Below, piece by piece: positions 51,451-59,651 of a stretch of DNA of 59,870 nt (its first letter is position 1; every line of letters starts with the position of its first letter). Under the pieces are notes generated by a model. The model was not told where the DNA came from and ran no database searches. It saw only the letters and a list, made by a program, of their open reading frames with translations. The DNA lies in NCBI GenBank assembly GCA_017474515.1, contig JAFVHN010000049.1, forward strand, positions 1-59,870, read 5' to 3'. The stretch comes from Prevotella sp. (lineage in GTDB: Bacteria > Bacteroidota > Bacteroidia > Bacteroidales > Bacteroidaceae). The position numbers were made by a program, and so were the translations under genes.

Positions 51451-53961
51451 TTAATATCCCATACGCGAGGTGTCCACTTCCTTCTTCTTCTTCTCCTTGA
51501 AGTTGCCGATGCGGGCAATGGCGGTGAGCGAGGCACTGGCGTAGTTCATCCAGACGCGCATGGTGTAGTCCTGATTGGCGACCTGGGAACGGGTCTTGGC
51601 GTAGCAGTTGAAGATGTTGTTGGCTTTGGCTACGATGCTCCACTTGCCGTTGCCGGAAGTCCAGCGCAGCGAGGCGTTCAGATAGAACAGGGGACTGATG
51701 TCGTAAACTCCCTGGATGGCCTTCGACTGGAAGAACGGATTGAGGATGAACTGGATGTTGTGCCGCTGGGACAGCTTGGCGACAGTCGTGCCGCCGAGGA
51801 TAGCCGAAAGGCGAGTTCGGTCGAAGGGAAGATCGAAGAAACAACAGCTCTTGTCGTGACGGTAGAGGCCCGTGGCGTTGACAGTACCGTTAAGCCACTG
51901 GCCTACATGGAACTGGGCCGAGGCTTGCAGGCCGAAGTAGTTGGAGTAGTCGAAATTGGTCTCCTTCATGATGACGGCCATTCGGTCGGAGGTCTGATAG
52001 GGTAGCTGCACGAAGTAGTCAGGTTCAAACTGCGCAAAGGCCAAGAAAGTGTATTTGTGGTTCAGTTGCCACATGAGGTTCACCTCATATTTCGACATGG
52101 GCTTCAGGTCGGGATTGCCCCAAATCTCAGTATATGCTGAGGCGTAGTAGATGCTGCTCATCGTGCTCCAGTAGGAGGGATAGACGGCCTCGCTGCTGAA
52201 CGAGAGATTGAGCATGTTCTTCGGGTTGATGTTCCACATCGCGTTGAACTGCGGATAGACGTGCCACTCGTTCCACTTGGTGGCATGGTATTGCTCCATC
52301 GTCACGGAGGCATCGAGGCTCAGTTGCTTGCCTATCTGCTTGCTCACCCCGGCGTAGGCGTTCAATATGCGCTCGTCGTAATCCACATGGCTGGTGGCAT
52401 CGGGCAGCTCATGGCGGTTCTGGTCGAGGGTGGTCTGATAGCTGTTGTTGTTTGTGAACTGCGCCTTTGCTCCATAGTTCAGCTCCCAGTTCTTTGGCAG
52501 CGCATGGGTCTGGTCGGCAGTGATGAGCCACTTGCTGACCTTCTGTCGACTGTCAACCGACAGGTCTCGGTTGATGTCGTATAGTTCGCCCTCCAGGCTC
52601 TGTGTGCGAGGCTCCTGATAGTTGGTGTATGACATGCCAAGCTTCAGGCCGAATGGGGCTGCATAGCTGGCATCGACATTGTGCAGGTAGGTGTGCTGAC
52701 GGGAATGTTGCGTGGACTGAGCCGTGCCCGTGGTGGTATTGGTGGAGCGGGTGGAGTTCCACTGCCCCGTATAGGCCAGGCCAAGGCGATGGTCCTCGCT
52801 GATGGCATAGTCCATGCCGATGCGGTACTCATTGTCGATGCCGTCACTGCGGTTGCGTGTCTTGTCTTCGTAAGCCATGCGCTGGCCATCCAGCGGGTGA
52901 TGAGCTTCGTGCTCCACTTGACCATAGCCGCTGCCTTTAGTGTAAGCGTAAGACAGGTCCATGCTCAGCTTGCCATGATTATAGACGACGCTGGGCATCC
53001 AGTATCCCTTGCCATATTTGCCCTGTGTCCATCCCCATTTGTTCTGTCCTGAGAGTTGGTTAGTTCCTGTGAAGTCCTTTGTGACAATATTGATGGCCAT
53101 GCCCCGGACATGATATTTCGCAGGAGCCGACGGCATCACCTCAGCCTTGGCCAACATGTCGGGGGGCATCTGCTTCAGCCGTTCCACCACCTTGTCGGCA
53201 CTCAGCGTCGTCACCTTGCCGTTGATGATGAGCGTCACCGACTGTCCGCAGAACGACAGGCTTTCACCCATGTCAATCACACCCGGAATACGCGTCAGAG
53301 CCTCGTACGCGTCATCGGCAGGATAGACTTCAAGAAGCATTGGCATGTTATAGGTTAGATGTCCGTTTTCTGCCTTTGAGAAAATGCGGTCGCCAGCCAC
53401 CTTCACACCATTCAGCATAATGGTTTCAGGCTTGAGGCGGATACTTCTGGCATTACGTGAATCAAGCAAGACGAATTCCGTTTTATATCCTACGAATGAT
53501 ATTCGTGCGAGGACTGGCTGCTGTTCACAGGGAATGACGAAGAGGCCTCTTTCATTAGAGACTCCGCCGGTGATAAGTGCGGAATCCTGTGGCGAGAGCA
53601 GGGCAATGTTGGCGTAGGCCACGGGCTGACCTTGCTCGTCAATGATAGTCCCTTTGTATCGAGGGGCTGTCTTCTGCGGACATTCCACGATGATTTCCCT
53701 GTCCTCAATGGTCATACGGATGGGATAGAAGCCTATCATCTGACGGATGGCGTCGGGCACGGTCTTACGATAAACGGAGGTGGTGATGCGGAAGTCCTCC
53801 AGTTCGTTGTAGATGAAACTGATGGTGTATTCATCAGTCTGCTCGTTCAGCTGGCGCAGGGCCTCGCTAAGTGATACGTTATTATATGCGCGCGTGATAC
53901 GCTGAGCCTGCACTCCGGCAAAGATAAGGCAGCAGACAAGCACAGATATGATTCTCTTCAT
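51451..53961 (-). CDS. TonB-dependent-receptor-like outer-membrane protein with STN signalling domain
   Basis: 836 residues. A signal peptide (about 1-19, ending GVQAQ) is followed by an STN (secretin/TonB short N-terminal) domain at about 25-95 (VSLSEALRQLNEQTDEYTIS ... IEDREIIVECP), a carboxypeptidase-regulatory-like beta domain (about 103-180, YKGTIIDEQGQPVAYANIAL), a plug-like region (about 205-290, ALTRIPGVIDMGESLSFCGQ), and a large C-terminal barrel ending in KKEVDTSRMGY. It matches the outer-membrane beta-barrel family (OMP_b-brl_3 type). No classical TonB box is evident. The STN domain and the sigma/anti-sigma genes immediately upstream indicate cell-surface signalling. The ligand is unknown. 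Confidence 0.93.
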   Translation of the reverse strand: MKRIISVLVCCLIFAGVQAQRITRAYNNVSLSEALRQLNEQTDEYTISFIYNELEDFRITTSVYRKTVPDAIRQMIGFYPIRMTIEDREIIVECPQKTAPRYKGTIIDEQGQPVAYANIALLSPQDSALITGGVSNERGLFVIPCEQQPVLARISFVGYKTEFVLLDSRNARSIRLKPETIMLNGVKVAGDRIFSKAENGHLTYNMPMLLEVYPADDAYEALTRIPGVIDMGESLSFCGQSVTLIINGKVTTLSADKVVERLKQMPPDMLAKAEVMPSAPAKYHVRGMAINIVTKDFTGTNQLSGQNKWGWTQGKYGKGYWMPSVVYNHGKLSMDLSYAYTKGSGYGQVEHEAHHPLDGQRMAYEDKTRNRSDGIDNEYRIGMDYAISEDHRLGLAYTGQWNSTRSTNTTTGTAQSTQHSRQHTYLHNVDASYAAPFGLKLGMSYTNYQEPRTQSLEGELYDINRDLSVDSRQKVSKWLITADQTHALPKNWELNYGAKAQFTNNNSYQTTLDQNRHELPDATSHVDYDERILNAYAGVSKQIGKQLSLDASVTMEQYHATKWNEWHVYPQFNAMWNINPKNMLNLSFSSEAVYPSYWSTMSSIYYASAYTEIWGNPDLKPMSKYEVNLMWQLNHKYTFLAFAQFEPDYFVQLPYQTSDRMAVIMKETNFDYSNYFGLQASAQFHVGQWLNGTVNATGLYRHDKSCCFFDLPFDRTRLSAILGGTTVAKLSQRHNIQFILNPFFQSKAIQGVYDISPLFYLNASLRWTSGNGKWSIVAKANNIFNCYAKTRSQVANQDYTMRVWMNYASASLTAIARIGNFKEKKKKEVDTSRMGY

Positions 53962-53964
53962 AGC

Positions 53965-54627
53965 TTATTCTACTACTATCTTGTTCGACTTCTGTTCTAC
54001 GGTGATGCTCTCAAAGAGGTTGAGACGATGCAGCACGACGTCGAGCGTCTCATCCTGTTTCCATACGAAATAGAAACGGAACTGACGGGCATCTTCGTTC
54101 TGGAACTCCACCTCCTTATTATAATAGGCTGCTATCTGTGGCAACATCTTATCCAATGCTACATTGTCGAATACAATGGGCATTGTTGTGGTTATTGTGT
54201 CTGTTTTGATGGTATCTGTCGGTAATGCCGGAGTAGGGTTGGTAGATATAGCTTGTTCTGCCTGCTTGTTCTGCGGTTTGGGATTGCTAACCATGCGCAC
54301 GATGTGGATGGCTGCAAATGCCACTCCTGCCGTAAAAAGTATGCCGATAATGCATGCTGCAACCTTATGAAGTGAAGAGTGAAAAGTGAAAAGTGAAAAA
54401 TGCCGAAGGTATCGCGAGCGATTAGCGAGAACGAAGTGGCAATTTGCTGCCGCCTTATGGTCGAGTGCTTCTAATTCATCAGCGTGTTCCGCTGCGAACT
54501 TTTCCCACTCCTCGTCAACGGGGACGGATTCCTTTTCGACTTCACGCTTCACAAAGGCTTGCTTCGTCAAGGCGAGCAGTTCCAGGTTCTCTGCTACCAA
54601 CTGATCCAATTTGTCTTGCTGTTCCAT
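53965..54627 (-). CDS. FecR-like anti-sigma factor with DUF4974 domain
   Basis: 220 residues. A cytoplasmic N-terminal part (about 1-85), one membrane segment (about 89-112, VAACIIGILFTAGVAFAAIH) and a periplasmic C-terminal DUF4974 domain (about 150-220, IVFDNVALDKMLPQIAAYYN ... VVLHRLNLFESITVEQKSNK) are visible. This is the FecR-type regulator that relays a signal from the receptor STN domain to the sigma factor. The central FecR beta domain is missing, so it is a short form. Residues about 69-87 (ANRSRYLRHFSLFTFHSSLH) are encoded by a GTGAAAAGTGAAAA simple repeat that looks inserted. It starts six bases after the sigma gene stop, and the receptor starts three bases after its stop. Confidence 0.9.
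   Translation of the reverse strand: MEQQDKLDQLVAENLELLALTKQAFVKREVEKESVPVDEEWEKFAAEHADELEALDHKAAANCHFVLANRSRYLRHFSLFTFHSSLHKVAACIIGILFTAGVAFAAIHIVRMVSNPKPQNKQAEQAISTNPTPALPTDTIKTDTITTTMPIVFDNVALDKMLPQIAAYYNKEVEFQNEDARQFRFYFVWKQDETLDVVLHRLNLFESITVEQKSNKIVVE
54370..54440 (-). repeat. GTGAAAAGTGAAAA repeat absorbed into the anti-sigma gene
   Basis: The plus strand reads GAAGTGAAGAGTGAAAAGTG then AAAAGTGAAAAATG and GCGAGCGATTAGCGAGAACG. Similar GTGAAAA-rich words occur in non-coding DNA at 8175-8250, 42450-42480 (complement) and 45706-45735. Here the repeat is in frame and encodes a HFSLFTFHSSLH-type peptide. Confidence 0.6.
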
Positions 54628-54632
54628 ACCGT

Positions 54633-55133
54633 TTATCGTTTTGCTGTTTGTTGCTGAAAATACACTTTGATTCGCTGTAGCGACTGTGACAGATGGTTAT
54701 AAACTGTCACTTTGCTCACGCCTGTGGCCTGTGCCACTTCCTCATAACTCATCTCGCTGAGGAACCGCAGTTGAAATATCTGCTGACTGAGCGGTGGCAG
54801 TTCCGACTCGATGAATTGCATCAGCCGCTCCAGACGGTCATCATCATTCATCGAAACGATCTGGCACTGCATCGACTCCTGCAAGAAGAGCTTTTCCACT
54901 CGTTCTTGCATCGACTTGTGACTAAGCACGTCGCGACAGCGGTTGCATACGGCAGTCATCAAGTAGCCTTCCATCTTGTCCTTCTGTGGTCCGTCACAAT
55001 CTCGTAGCAGTCGGGCGAAGATGTCGCTCACCACATCCTTGCTTTCGTCGGCATCATAGAGCATCGTCCTTGCCAGGCGGTACATCTTGGCATAATGCTG
55101 ACGGTATATGTTTTCAAATTCTTCTCTGGTCAT
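54633..55133 (-). CDS. ECF RNA polymerase sigma factor (FecI-like)
   Basis: 166 residues, the usual size of an extracytoplasmic-function sigma factor. Region 2 is visible at about 5-75 (FENIYRQHYAKMYRLARTML, DVVSDIFARLLRDC), which binds core polymerase and the -10 element. Region 4 at about 110-160 (LPPLSQQIFQLRFLSEMSYE, EVAQATGVSKVTVYNHLSQS) has the helix-turn-helix. It is the first gene of the sigma / anti-sigma / receptor operon, with a promoter about 120 bp upstream. Expected target is at least this operon. Confidence 0.95.
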   Translation of the reverse strand: MTREEFENIYRQHYAKMYRLARTMLYDADESKDVVSDIFARLLRDCDGPQKDKMEGYLMTAVCNRCRDVLSHKSMQERVEKLFLQESMQCQIVSMNDDDRLERLMQFIESELPPLSQQIFQLRFLSEMSYEEVAQATGVSKVTVYNHLSQSLQRIKVYFQQQTAKR

Positions 55134-55253
55134 AAACAGACTTTTTATCAGTCATACACTACAAGGACGATTCAGCGAACCGAAAAACTAAGCAAAACAA
55201 CAACTTATTTCATTTTTCCTTCATTTTTCTTGTTGTTGAAACCATTTTGGGTG

Positions 55254-55261
55254 CAAAGGTA
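55254..55261 (-). promoter_or_regulatory. Promoter -7 element for the sigma-factor operon
   Basis: Minus-strand TACCTTTG, the housekeeping-type element, about 120 bp upstream of the sigma gene start. The leader between them is AT-rich and shows no obvious riboswitch. Confidence 0.65.
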
Positions 55262-55414
55262 CGAATTATGACTAATAACAATTGTAAATCATTTATAATT
55301 CGAACAAAACGTTGTCTTTTTGCCCAAAAACATATTAGAAAAATATACATCCGTATAAGTTCAAGACTCTAAAGTGGAGATGGCACGCCACAGTATAATT
55401 TGCGTAATGTACGA

Positions 55415-55448
55415 AAAATCCCTGCAAACCTCGATTTGCAGGGATTTT
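55415..55448 (-). terminator. Intrinsic terminator after tRNA-Arg
   Basis: AAAATCCCTGCAAA (55415-55428) and TTTGCAGGGATTTT (55435-55448) form a perfect 14-bp stem just downstream of the tRNA on the minus strand, ending in a T tract. Confidence 0.88.
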
Positions 55449-55451
55449 CGG

Positions 55452-55528
55452 TGGTGATCCCGTTGGGATTCAAACCCAAGACCTTCAGAACCGGAATCTG
55501 ACGCTCTATTCAGCTAAGCTACGGGACC
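55452..55528 (-). tRNA. tRNA-Arg (anticodon CCG)
   Basis: 77 nt including an encoded CCA. Acceptor GGTCCCG pairs with CGGGATC (one G-T wobble), D stem GCTT/GAGC, anticodon stem TCAGA/TCTGA with loop TTCCGGT giving anticodon CCG (reads CGG, Arg), and T stem TTGGG/CCCAA with loop TTTGAAT. The discriminator is A, then CCA. A TACCTTTG promoter lies about 20 bp upstream and a hairpin terminator follows. Confidence 0.96.
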
Positions 55529-55546
55529 ATTGTTGTGATTTGCGTG

Positions 55547-55554
55547 CAAAGGTA
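55547..55554 (-). promoter_or_regulatory. Promoter -7 element for tRNA-Arg
   Basis: Minus-strand TACCTTTG, 18 bp upstream of the mature 5' end of the tRNA. Confidence 0.75.
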
Positions 55555-55632
55555 CAACTATTTTTGTGGCTGGCAAAAAAAATCTTGTCTTTTTTTGAAA
55601 ATGGTGTGCCGGGGGCGGGCTGCTTGAGGCCG

Positions 55633-56463
55633 TCAGCGTGTGGTGATGTGGAAGCATCCCTGCTTCACCTCGTACTTGATGTGGCATCGGCGGTTGTTGC
55701 GCATATCGTTGAGCACCTCGGTGAGCACCCATTTCAAGGTGTCGTTGCCCACCTGGCGGCGATGCTCGCCGGGGGGCTGCACGGTGACGTAGCGGTTGTA
55801 GGAAATGTCGAAGGTGGTGCCGTAGAGGTGGCAGCTGTTCTCGGTGGCGTTCTTGTTGTAGTTGCGCAGCTTGGCCACGTCGTCCTTGGTGCGCAACACG
55901 CTGGTAACGATGAAACGATGGAGGGGCACGCCCTTCACCTGCAGGCTGTCGAAGAAATTGCGGCCGATGTCGTGGAGCAACACGGCGGCACGGGGCACCA
56001 AATAGGGGATGCTCTGGCGCATGGGATCGACATGATAGAATGGCGATGCGCCGACGAACACCAGTTCCTGCTTGCGATGCTCGGCCTCGTTGCGGTCTTG
56101 CACGGGCGACACTCCCCATTCCCTGGCCGAGGCTATCTGAACATAGTTGCTGTCGGGGAATGCTTCTTTGTAGGAAGGCACGCTGAGAATGCGGCGGCAG
56201 ACGGGTCGCCCCTCCGCATCAAAGAACACGGGCCCGTGAGCATCGGCCGCCACCACGGTACGTTCGGGAGCCACCACGGGCGGCTCTTCGGCAACGGCAT
56301 CGTGCTCGGGAACCGGCTCCTTCTCCTCGACTTCTTGGGCCGCCTCGCGGTCAACAGAGGCGTGGCGAGGAGCGGCCACACCGGGGAACAGGAGGCGGAC
56401 AACGGCCAACACTGCCACGATGATGGCGAAAAGTGTCAGGTATCTGTTCTTGCTGATTTTCAT
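55633..56463 (-). CDS. DUF5715 family protein (M15-peptidase-like)
   Basis: 276 residues. An N-terminal membrane anchor (about 8-28, YLTLFAIIVAVLAVVRLLFP) is followed by a Glu/Pro/Val-rich linker and a C-terminal domain. The latter has IVTSVLRTKDDVAKLRNYNK and ENSCHLYGTTFDISYNRYVT, which resemble the S-x-H-x-x-G-x-A-x-D metal-binding motif of M15 (DD-carboxypeptidase-like) peptidases. A C-terminal HIKYEVKQGCFHITTR could provide the second His. It may act on cell-wall peptides in the periplasm, by inference from motif only. The start overlaps the ispE stop by 4 bp, so they are coupled. Confidence 0.9.
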   Translation of the reverse strand: MKISKNRYLTLFAIIVAVLAVVRLLFPGVAAPRHASVDREAAQEVEEKEPVPEHDAVAEEPPVVAPERTVVAADAHGPVFFDAEGRPVCRRILSVPSYKEAFPDSNYVQIASAREWGVSPVQDRNEAEHRKQELVFVGASPFYHVDPMRQSIPYLVPRAAVLLHDIGRNFFDSLQVKGVPLHRFIVTSVLRTKDDVAKLRNYNKNATENSCHLYGTTFDISYNRYVTVQPPGEHRRQVGNDTLKWVLTEVLNDMRNNRRCHIKYEVKQGCFHITTR

Positions 56464-57305
56464 GATGTTATCAATGAACTGGGACGCGAAAGGGCCGGAA
56501 GGACTGTCGTGAAAGCGTTTGTGAAACGTTCGGCAAGGCCTGCCACCCGGTGGGGGAAAAGGCCGAAGACGGCGCTGCCACTGCCGCTCATGGCCGCATA
56601 GAGAGCGCCCATGTCATAGAGTTCGTTCTTCACCTCGCCGATAACGGGATATTGCGGGAAGATACTGTCCTCGAAGTCGTTATGCAATTCATCCTTCCAG
56701 GTTTCCACGGGCTGCGCCACGACTTGCCGGCAGTTCTTGAGGGGCTGGCGGGGCACCACCCGCGAAAAGGCCTCGCGGGTGCTCACGGCAACCGGCGGCT
56801 TGACAATGGCCAGCCACAGCGTTCCCAGGTCGAGGTCCACGGGGGTCAGTCGCTCGCCAATGCCCTCGGCGTATGCCGGCCGTGACTCGATGAAGAAGGG
56901 GCAGTCGGCTCCCAGACTTGCCGACAGGTTTTGCAACTGTGCGACGGAAAGCCCCAGGGCGAACATCTTGTTGAGCATGAGCAAGGTATAGGCGGCATCG
57001 GCCGAGCCTCCGCCCATTCCGGCCTGCATGGGCACGCGCTTGTCTAAACGGATGGTGACGCCCGGGAGCCGGAACTGCGCATCGAGCAGTTGCCATGCCC
57101 TCACCACGAGGTTTTTCGCAGGGTCGCCGTCGATGGGCATGCCGCCGACGGTGAGTTGGCAACCACGGCCGCCGTTCTCGGTAATCTCTATCTCGTCGCC
57201 GAGGCCTACGGGGTAGAACACCGTCTGAAGGTCGTGATAACCATCGGGCCGACGCGCCACGATGTTAAGCCCCAGGTTGATTTTTGAGCAAGTCTGTGTT
57301 TTCAA
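56460..57305 (-). CDS. ispE: 4-diphosphocytidyl-2-C-methyl-D-erythritol kinase
   Basis: 281 residues, GHMP kinase family. It phosphorylates the 2-hydroxyl of CDP-methylerythritol in the MEP isoprenoid pathway. CSKINLGLNIVARRPDGYHD (residues 6-25), the ATP-binding glycine loop PMQAGMGGGSADAAYTLLML (about 91-110), GADCPFFIESRPAYAEGIGE and AMSGSGSAVFGLFP are all present. The frame starts with TTG at 57305 (TTG-AAA-ACA); an in-frame stop lies about 15 bases upstream and there is no suitable ATG. Its stop overlaps the DUF5715 start by 4 bp. Confidence 0.96.
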   Translation of the reverse strand: MKTQTCSKINLGLNIVARRPDGYHDLQTVFYPVGLGDEIEITENGGRGCQLTVGGMPIDGDPAKNLVVRAWQLLDAQFRLPGVTIRLDKRVPMQAGMGGGSADAAYTLLMLNKMFALGLSVAQLQNLSASLGADCPFFIESRPAYAEGIGERLTPVDLDLGTLWLAIVKPPVAVSTREAFSRVVPRQPLKNCRQVVAQPVETWKDELHNDFEDSIFPQYPVIGEVKNELYDMGALYAAMSGSGSAVFGLFPHRVAGLAERFTNAFTTVLPALSRPSSLITS

Positions 57306-57348
57306 AAACAGGAGGAATTAAAAATGATTTTGATTGATTAAAATTGTA

Positions 57349-57401
57349 GTTCAGGAGTTCAGACAATTGCTTTGGCATATTGACTGTCTGAACTTCTGAA
57401 C
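57349..57401. repeat. Short GTTCAGGAGTTCAGACA inverted repeat
   Basis: GTTCAGGAGTTCAGACA (57349-57365) faces TGTCTGAACTTCTGAAC (57385-57401). Related to the larger repeat at 47697-47830. It sits upstream of ispE and downstream of the SGNH gene, so it may be a terminator or a mobile repeat. Confidence 0.65.
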
Positions 57402-57428
57402 TTCTTCAATGCGAGATAGATGAGCGTG

Positions 57429-58112
57429 TTATTCCAAAAGTGCGGCTTTCACCTGTTCGGCTATCTGCGCCATGCCCTTGATGGAGGGATGCCCGCTTTT
57501 CTTGTCAATATCGACAAGCTGCACATACTTCACTCCGTAGTGGTCGCAGATGGTCTTGGTGGAAGCTGTCAGCTCGTCGCTCAGCTCCGAGTTGATGATG
57601 AAATAAAGCTCCACGTTGGGGTATCGCTTCTGCATCTGGCTCAAGAGGAAGGCCAGTGCGGGCCTGTATGAGAAGAAGTCATCCTGCCGCAGGTTGTCGT
57701 ACTTGAACTGGCCCATGGGCGCCCCTGCCCAACTGTCGTTGGTTCCGCCGAAAATGAGGATGATGTCGGGGTTGCCCAAGTTGTTGAGACGGCGTATGAA
57801 AGAGCGCTCGGAATAGTCGTTGCCGCTATAACCGTAATAGGAAATAGTGGCCCCGCTCCACGAGTTGTTGATACAGAGTTTAAACCCGTTTTCACTGATA
57901 AACTTGTGCCACCATGTCTGGGTGACATCGTTCACGTCGGTGGTATTGCGGTTTTCCTCGTAGTACCACATTTCGTTGGTGGAGGGTGTGACGAAGCCGT
58001 CGAAAGTGGAATAGCTGTCGCCCAAAATCGACACCGACTTCCTGACTTGTGCCGATGCCGACAGGCAGAGCACCATGAGGGCAGCTGCCATGAAAAAGCG
58101 TTGTGGTTTCAT
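57429..58112 (-). CDS. SGNH/GDSL-family hydrolase, secreted
   Basis: 227 residues from the ATG at 58112, giving a signal peptide (MKPQRFFMAAALMVLCLSAS, cleavage after ASA). Block I ILGDSYSTFDGF holds the nucleophile Ser, block II has the Gly in NNSWSGATISY, block III has Asn in FGGTNDSWAGAP, and block V has the D-x-x-H-like KSGHPSIKGM with the catalytic His. Such enzymes de-esterify sugars, lipids or polysaccharides; the substrate is unknown. It lies 45 bp after dnaB on the same strand, probably in the same transcript. Confidence 0.92.
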   Translation of the reverse strand: MKPQRFFMAAALMVLCLSASAQVRKSVSILGDSYSTFDGFVTPSTNEMWYYEENRNTTDVNDVTQTWWHKFISENGFKLCINNSWSGATISYYGYSGNDYSERSFIRRLNNLGNPDIILIFGGTNDSWAGAPMGQFKYDNLRQDDFFSYRPALAFLLSQMQKRYPNVELYFIINSELSDELTASTKTICDHYGVKYVQLVDIDKKSGHPSIKGMAQIAEQVKAALLE

Positions 58113-58157
58113 TTTATTAAAGTGCATGTGGTGTTTTTTTGACTTTTCAAGAGAAAG

Positions 58158-59639
58158 TCAGAACGGGGGATTGAAGTCTTCGGGGGGCGGTGGCGTCATG
58201 GGGTCGTTCATTCTTGAGCCTATGTATTCGCCTCCTCCGTCTTGCAAGGGCATATTCGACTCGCCGGGGTTCTGGAAGCGTGTGAACTCTCCCCTGAAGT
58301 TGAGCAACACGTCGCCCGTGGCACCTTTTCTGTGCTTGGCAATAATGATTTGCGCCATGCCGTGCAGGTCGTTTCCCTTCTCGTCTTGGTAGATGTGATA
58401 GTATTCGGGCCTGTGAACGAAGAGCACCATGTCGGCGTCCTGCTCAATGGCTCCCGACTCTCGCAGGTCGCTCAGCTGAGGCCGCTTGCCGTCGATGCCC
58501 TCGCGGCTTTCCACCGTTCGGTTGAGCTGGCTGAGTGCGAGCACCGGTATGTCGAGCTCCTTGGCCAATCCCTTCAGCGACCGGCTGATGGTTGACACCT
58601 CCTCTTGTCGGCTTCCAAACTTTGCCCCGTTGGCGTTCATCAGCTGCAAATAGTCTATCATAATGATTTTCACGCCTTTTTCCCTAACAAGCCTTCTGGC
58701 CTTTGTTCTCAGCTCGAAGATGCTCATGCCGGGGGTGTCGTCGATATAGATGGGGGTTCCCTGAAGTTTGGCCAGGTTGCGGTCAAGGCGCTGCCACTCC
58801 TCTTTGTCGAGCTGTCCGCTCAGGATTTTCTTTCCGCTGATTTCGCAAACGTTGGAAATCAGCCTGTTCACCAGCTGCACGTTGTTCATTTCGAGCGAGA
58901 AGAAGGCGATAGGCTCTTTGTAGTCCACAGCGATGTTCTTGGCCAGCGAGAGGGCGAACGACGTTTTTCCCATGGCGGGGCGGCCGGCAATGATGACGAG
59001 GTCGGAGTTCTGCCATCCGCTGGTCATGTCGTCCAGTTTGTCGAAGCCGGTGGGAATGCCGGTAAGACCGCCCTGGTTGGCGGCAGCTTTCTGCAAGATG
59101 TCCACGGCTTGCAATAGCACGGGGTCTATCTGCGTATAGTCCTTGCGCATGTTGTTTTGCGAGAGTTCAAAGAGCGAACCCTCGGCTTCCTGCATGAGCT
59201 CGTCCACATCTACGGTTTCGTCGAAAGCCTTTGTTTCTATGACGCTACAAAACGAAATGAGCTGCCGTGCAAGGAATTTCTGGGCAAGAATCCTTACATG
59301 GTATTCAATGTGGGCCGACGATGCCACGTGGGAGCTCAGTTCCAATATATAGGCCGGCCCTCCCACCATTTCGAGTGTCCCTTGGCGTTTCAGTTCCTCG
59401 GTAACGGTCATGATGTCCACCGGGCGCTCGTTGAAGTTGAGGGCCTGTATGGCGGCATAGATTTTCTGGTTCCTCGGTTCGTAGAAGGTCTCGGGCTTCA
59501 GCATTTCGCTGACCACCGAGAAGGCATCCTTGTCAATCATCAACGCCCCGAGCACGGCCCGCTCAATGTCGGTGGCCTGCGGTTGCAGATGGCCGTAAGT
59601 ATTGTCGATGGGGGCTGTTTTCCGTTTTTGTTCTGGCAT
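58158..59639 (-). CDS. dnaB: Replicative DNA helicase
   Basis: 493 residues. It unwinds DNA at the replication fork as a hexamer. An N-terminal primase-binding helical domain (about 15-150, ATDIERAVLGALMIDKDAFS) and a RecA-like domain are present: Walker A IIAGRPAMGKTSFALSLA, Walker B IIMIDYLQLMN, ALSQLNRTVESR and the C-terminal RKGATGDVLLNFRGEFTRF. A Shine-Dalgarno-like AAGGAGG ends 7 bases before the ATG at 59639 but only 1 base before the ATG at 59645, so I chose 59639. It follows the Bcp gene with about a 12-bp gap. Confidence 0.97.
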   Translation of the reverse strand: MPEQKRKTAPIDNTYGHLQPQATDIERAVLGALMIDKDAFSVVSEMLKPETFYEPRNQKIYAAIQALNFNERPVDIMTVTEELKRQGTLEMVGGPAYILELSSHVASSAHIEYHVRILAQKFLARQLISFCSVIETKAFDETVDVDELMQEAEGSLFELSQNNMRKDYTQIDPVLLQAVDILQKAAANQGGLTGIPTGFDKLDDMTSGWQNSDLVIIAGRPAMGKTSFALSLAKNIAVDYKEPIAFFSLEMNNVQLVNRLISNVCEISGKKILSGQLDKEEWQRLDRNLAKLQGTPIYIDDTPGMSIFELRTKARRLVREKGVKIIMIDYLQLMNANGAKFGSRQEEVSTISRSLKGLAKELDIPVLALSQLNRTVESREGIDGKRPQLSDLRESGAIEQDADMVLFVHRPEYYHIYQDEKGNDLHGMAQIIIAKHRKGATGDVLLNFRGEFTRFQNPGESNMPLQDGGGEYIGSRMNDPMTPPPPEDFNPPF

Positions 59640-59651
59640 TGGCATTCCTCC

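Noticed and set aside
51269-51454. 61-residue plus-strand ORF downstream of the receptor gene
   Set aside because: It overlaps the probable terminator and the receptor stop, has no family similarity I can see and no promoter.
55134-55414. Riboswitch upstream of the sigma-factor operon
   Set aside because: The leader is AT-rich with no recognisable conserved core or terminator; nothing beyond a promoter could be supported.
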